NCBI GenBank assembly: GCA_030039915.1
Contig: JASHUP010000030.1
Span: 1 to 7,188, forward strand
DNA length: 7,188 bases
Direction: 5' to 3'
From: Thermoplasmata archaeon
Lineage (GTDB): Archaea > Thermoplasmatota > Thermoplasmata > UBA184
Below the pieces are notes generated by a model. That model did no database searches. It was not told the DNA's origin and worked only from the letters and a program-made list of their open reading frames with translations. A program made the position numbers and the translations under genes. Position 1 is the stretch's first letter; every line of letters starts with the position of its first letter. Positions 4,387-7,188 of this stretch are shown here, one piece after another.

Positions 4387-6644
4387 CAGCGGACCTTGGA
4401 CCCCGGAGCCACCGGCTCGGAAGGTTGGGGCCCTCGGCCCGGTCCGAACGAGAGGAGCTCCACGCGTTCGCCGGTGCCGAGGCCGCGGCGAACGACGACC
4501 CATGCGTCGGTCGGCCCGTCTCCCGCGACGTCCACTTCTTCTCCGCCCACGTCCACCCGCACTCGGCCGGAAGCGGAACGGCCCGTGATCCGACCGACGG
4601 TCAGCGACGTCCCCGCGAACTCCTCGTACGAGATCGTTCGGTCCGAGGGCCCACGACCCTCGAGGTACGTGCCCGGCGGCGTCCCCTCGGGGGCCTCGAG
4701 CAGGACGGCCCGTTCGTCGGCCTCGGCGCAGAGCACCATTCCCTGCGAAGTGACCCGCCGGATCGTCCGGGAAGCGAGGTTCGTGAGCAGGAGGGCCCGA
4801 TGCCCTTGGAGCGCCTCCTTCGTGTACGAGGGCCGCAGACCGGCCACCACCGTACGCGGTGCCGCGGCCCCGACGTCCACCTGCATCACGTAGAGCTTGT
4901 CGGCGGACGGGTGGTCCTCGACCCTCAGAATGACGCCGGCGCACGCGGCGAGCGGAGGCCAGTCCGAGTCGGGGGCCGGCGGCGTGGACGCCGTTCGATC
5001 GGTCTCGAGATCGGGTCGGGGAAAGAGCGGGCGTACCTCTCCGAGCGACTGGCCAGCCGGAACCGGCGAGAGCACGACGTCCCACTCCCCCGGTCCCGGT
5101 GGTCCTTCGTAGCCGAGCATCCGGAACAGTTCGGCGCTCGAGAACGGGAGGACCGGACCGAGCCACGTCGCGAGCGCCTTCAACCGCCAGAGGGTCTCGT
5201 AAAGCGTCCGCGCCCGCTCGTCGTCCGGCGCTTGCCAGGGGCGAGCCTCGTGGAACCGGCGGTTCGCCTCCCGTACCTCTTCGAGGGCAAGGTCGAGGGC
5301 TTCCTTGAGGTGGACCGCCTCGTATTCCTGGGTGATCCGTGCGTGGGCGCTCGTGAGCCGCTCCCGGACCCCGGTCGCGGATTCGGGACTCCACCCGGCG
5401 GGTGGGGTCGGGACCTTTCCGCCGTATCGGTCCCGGACCATAGCGAGCGCCCGCTGCGCGAGGTTGCCGTACTGGTTCGCGAGGACCTCGTTCCGCAGCT
5501 GCCGGAACTCGTCCCAGTTGAGCTCGGTGTCGTGATTCTGCGGCGCGAGCAAGGCGGCGTAGAACCGGATCACGTCGGGAGGGTACTTCGCGAGCAGCGC
5601 CGGAATGAACGCCTCCTGGCCCTCGTCCCGGGATTTCGAGAGCTTGCGGGACTCCGCGCCCACGAGCCACTCGTTGGCCGGCACATCGTACGGAAGCTTG
5701 AACCCGCCCGCCCCGAGCAGCATCCCGGGCCACACGATCGTGTGGTGGAACTTGTTGTCCTTCCCCACGAAATAGTACGCCCGCACCGGCTCTCGAGGGT
5801 CCCAGTACGCTCGCCAAGCGTCCGGTCGGCCCGATCGGATCGCCCACTCCTTGGACGCCGACAGGTAGCCGGTCACGGCATCGAACCAGACGTAGAACCG
5901 CTTCGAGTCGTATCCGTCGAGGGGGATCGGGATCCCCCAGTCGAGGTCTCGCGTGATGGGCGTCGGGTGGAGCCCGTCCCTCAGGAAGTTCTCGGCTACT
6001 TTGAGCGTGCCCGGCCTCCAGTGCTGCTGTTGGCCCACGTACTCCGCGAGCTTTCCCTGCAATCGGTCGAGCTCGAGATAGAAGTGCTCCGAAGGGCGAA
6101 GCTCGGCCGGCGTACCGCACAGGGCGCACCGGGGCTCCTTCAGCTGGCCGACCTCGATCGGCCGCCCGCAGTTGTCGCACTCGTCCCCGCGGGCCCCATC
6201 GAACCCACAGTGAGGGCAGATCCCGACCACGTACCGGTCCGGGAGGAATCGACGGTGGTTCGGGCAGTACGCGCTCTCCGCCGTTCTTCGCGCGATGTAT
6301 CCGGCCTCGAGCAGTTTCAGGAAGAGCTCCTGAACGGTCTTCTCGTGGACGACCGTGTGCGTGGTCGTGTAGAGGTCGTAGGTGAACCCCAACCGCTCGA
6401 ACGCCTCTTTGTTGATCGCGTGGTACCGCTCGGAAACCACGGCCGGCGTGGTCCCTTCCTTCTCTGCTCGTACGAGCGCGGGGGTCCCGTGCATGTCCGA
6501 GCCCGAGACCATCAGCACCTCGTCGCCCCGCAGACGATGGAATCGGGCGAAGATGTCAGCGGGAAGGTACGCTCCGGCCAGATGGCCGATGTGGAAGGGA
6601 CCGTTCGAGTACGGCCATGCGACCCCGATGAAGATCCGCGCCAT
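4386..6644 (-). CDS. metG: Methionyl-tRNA synthetase with fused C-terminal tRNA-binding domain
   Basis: The product (752 residues) charges tRNA-Met with methionine in the cytoplasm. The class I Rossmann fold opens with ARIFIGVAWPYSNGPFHIGH, holding the HIGH motif at 18-21. The zinc-knuckle insertion shows C127-x2-H130, C143-x2-C146, C156-x2-C159 and C173-x2-C176. The catalytic core continues with DLDWGIPIP (233-241), WFDAVTGYLSASKEW (253-267) and YFVGKDNKFHHTIVWPG (291-307), and ends with the KMSKS-type loop KLSKS (334-338). The helical anticodon-binding domain spans about 370-540. An EMAPII/Trbp111-like OB fold occupies about 563-661, and about 90 further residues follow. The ATG at 6642-6644 is preferred over the in-frame ATG at 6678-6680, because a GGAGGG ribosome-binding site precedes it by 5 nt and a TATA-like box abuts the other. 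The second position of the first zinc pair is His rather than the usual Cys. It overlaps the PHP-domain gene by one base. Confidence 0.97.
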   Translation of the reverse strand: MARIFIGVAWPYSNGPFHIGHLAGAYLPADIFARFHRLRGDEVLMVSGSDMHGTPALVRAEKEGTTPAVVSERYHAINKEAFERLGFTYDLYTTTHTVVHEKTVQELFLKLLEAGYIARRTAESAYCPNHRRFLPDRYVVGICPHCGFDGARGDECDNCGRPIEVGQLKEPRCALCGTPAELRPSEHFYLELDRLQGKLAEYVGQQQHWRPGTLKVAENFLRDGLHPTPITRDLDWGIPIPLDGYDSKRFYVWFDAVTGYLSASKEWAIRSGRPDAWRAYWDPREPVRAYYFVGKDNKFHHTIVWPGMLLGAGGFKLPYDVPANEWLVGAESRKLSKSRDEGQEAFIPALLAKYPPDVIRFYAALLAPQNHDTELNWDEFRQLRNEVLANQYGNLAQRALAMVRDRYGGKVPTPPAGWSPESATGVRERLTSAHARITQEYEAVHLKEALDLALEEVREANRRFHEARPWQAPDDERARTLYETLWRLKALATWLGPVLPFSSAELFRMLGYEGPPGPGEWDVVLSPVPAGQSLGEVRPLFPRPDLETDRTASTPPAPDSDWPPLAACAGVILRVEDHPSADKLYVMQVDVGAAAPRTVVAGLRPSYTKEALQGHRALLLTNLASRTIRRVTSQGMVLCAEADERAVLLEAPEGTPPGTYLEGRGPSDRTISYEEFAGTSLTVGRITGRSASGRVRVDVGGEEVDVAGDGPTDAWVVVRRGLGTGERVELLSFGPGRGPQPSEPVAPGSKVR

Positions 6645-6649
6645 CCCGG

Positions 6650-6655
6650 CCCTCC
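6650..6655 (-). promoter_or_regulatory. Ribosome-binding site of metG
   Basis: On the minus strand GGAGGG lies 5 nt before the ATG at 6644, an ideal Shine-Dalgarno match and spacing. It is the main reason to choose this start over the in-frame ATG 36 nt further upstream, and it is the only clear Shine-Dalgarno sequence ahead of a gene in the window. Confidence 0.7.
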
Positions 6656-6680
6656 GAAGATACCCCGAACCGGTGCGCAT

Positions 6681-6690
6681 CCTAAGGGTT
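6681..6690 (-). promoter_or_regulatory. TATA-like box of metG
   Basis: On the minus strand this reads AACCCTTAGG. A start of transcription about 26 nt downstream, near 6658, would give a short leader that just contains the GGAGGG site and the ATG at 6644. The element is less A/T-rich than the other boxes in this window. Confidence 0.4.
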
Positions 6691-6742
6691 TCGCGGGATT
6701 CCGGCCTCGACCGCTCGGCCCCGCCCGAGCGTCCGTGCGCGA

Positions 6743-6751
6743 GCTTTATTC
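6743..6751 (+). promoter_or_regulatory. TATA box of thyX
   Basis: GCTTTATTC is a good match to the archaeal TATA consensus. Its centre is about 26 nt upstream of the in-frame GTG at 6773, so a leaderless mRNA beginning at that codon is predicted. It faces away from the metG promoter across the 128-bp divergent region. Confidence 0.6.
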
Positions 6752-6772
6752 TTCGAGGCGCTGCCGACGGAC

Positions 6773-7188
6773 GTGGAAGCAGACGCGCCGATGGTCCGCC
6801 CCGTTGTGCCCGAGGCGGAGAAAGAGATCGGAGTGAAGCACCCCGTGCTGAGCCACGGGTACGTCGTCCTCGTCGATTACATGGGGAACGACGGGGCGAT
6901 CGTCCAAGCGGCGCGGGTCTCGTATGGGAAAGGGACGAGAGCCGTTCGAGACGACCGCGGGCTGATTCGCTACCTGATGCGCCATCGCCACACCACGCCG
7001 TTCGAGATGGTCGAGTTCAAGTTCCTCGTTCGGCTCCCGATCTTCGTCGCCCGACAGTTCATCCGGCATCGCACCGCCTCGGTGAACGAGTACTCGGCCC
7101 GGTTCAGCGTCGTTCCGGACGAGTATGAGATCCCCGAGGCGGACGAGGTTCGCCACCAATCGACCCGCAACCGTCAGGGACGCGGAGA
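6773..7188 (+). CDS. thyX: FAD-dependent thymidylate synthase ThyX (N-terminal part, cut by window edge)
   Basis: ThyX makes dTMP from dUMP using methylenetetrahydrofolate as carbon donor and NADPH through FAD, the alternative to ThyA. The window holds 138 codons of a protein usually about 215-250 long. Diagnostic features are LVDYMGNDGAIVQAARVSYG (33-52), LMRHRHTTPFE (68-78), IFVARQFIRHR (90-100) and the ThyX signature RHR-x7-S (98-108, inside RHRTASVNEYSARFS). NRQGRG (133-138), common in this subfamily, is the last visible part. The start is uncertain. GTG at 6773 fits a leaderless transcript from the TATA box at 6743-6751. The ATG at 6791, six codons later, is the alternative; no Shine-Dalgarno sequence precedes either. 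Homology begins only near residue 24, so both starts are compatible with function. Confidence 0.96.
   Translation, partial: MEADAPMVRPVVPEAEKEIGVKHPVLSHGYVVLVDYMGNDGAIVQAARVSYGKGTRAVRDDRGLIRYLMRHRHTTPFEMVEFKFLVRLPIFVARQFIRHRTASVNEYSARFSVVPDEYEIPEADEVRHQSTRNRQGRG

Noticed and set aside
3709..6180. An 823-codon minus-strand frame that includes the PHP protein as its C-terminal part.
   Set aside because: Upstream of the ATG at 4386 it is out of frame with metG and reads as Arg/Gly-rich shadow sequence. Only the last 225 residues are a real protein, so this is not a fusion.
6678..6680. Upstream in-frame ATG that would extend MetRS by 12 residues.
   Set aside because: It abuts the putative TATA element and has no ribosome-binding site. 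The MetRS family starts right at the residues following the ATG at 6644.
4092..6836. A 914-codon open frame on the plus strand, antisense to metG and the PHP gene.
   Set aside because: Its composition (Arg/Pro/Val-rich, no recognisable domain) is that of a shadow frame created by the strong G/C third-position bias of the minus-strand genes, both of which have full family motifs.
1..7188. CRISPR array, insertion sequence, toxin-antitoxin or defence genes.
   Set aside because: I found no regularly spaced repeats, transposase motifs, terminal inverted repeats or known defence domains. The genes visible are housekeeping or small hypothetical ones.

Overview
The window looks like chromosomal DNA from a high-GC archaeon. 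Three things point to Archaea: a methionyl-tRNA synthetase of the archaeal type (several zinc knuckles and a fused C-terminal tRNA-binding domain), a tRNA-Cys without encoded CCA, and TATA-like boxes that sit about 25-28 nt upstream of gene or tRNA starts, several of them apparently leaderless. The small membrane protein ending in a proline/alanine tail plus a zinc knuckle is a style common in Thermoplasmatota. A high-GC member of that phylum is my best guess, but this is inference.

Layout: (1) 1-920, minus strand: the N-terminal two thirds of a PLP-dependent tryptophanase/tyrosine phenol-lyase family enzyme, cut by the window edge. (2) 921-1083: a divergent promoter region framed by a 10-bp inverted repeat. 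(3) 1084-1737, plus strand: a three-helix membrane protein with a Pro/Ala-rich tail and zinc knuckle. A strong hairpin at 1737-1769 separates it from the next, convergent, genes. (4) 1780-2534, minus: a two-gene unit, an unrecognised 94-residue protein overlapping by ATGA with a PH/GRAM-like domain plus zinc-ribbon protein. (5) 2535-2728: an intergenic region with a palindromic promoter element and a palindrome/direct-repeat block. (6) 2729-3385, minus: a six-helix DUF998 membrane protein. (7) 3579-3651, minus: tRNA-Cys(GCA) with its own TATA box. (8) 3709-6644, minus: metG followed by a PHP-domain metal-dependent phosphoesterase gene, joined by a TGATG overlap. (9) 6645-6772: a divergent promoter region. 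(10) 6773-7188, plus: the start of thyX, cut by the right edge.

The window is mostly housekeeping: translation (metG, tRNA-Cys), dTMP synthesis (thyX) and amino-acid catabolism (tnaA-like), with several small membrane or zinc-ribbon proteins of unknown role. I see no mobile element, CRISPR array, toxin-antitoxin pair or recognisable defence system. The most interesting items are the mixed tryptophanase/tyrosine phenol-lyase signature, the inverted repeat between divergent promoters, the extra C-terminal module and altered zinc knuckle of the MetRS, and the uncharacterised 94-residue/PH-zinc-ribbon gene pair. Long open frames antisense to the real genes are by-products of the high GC content.
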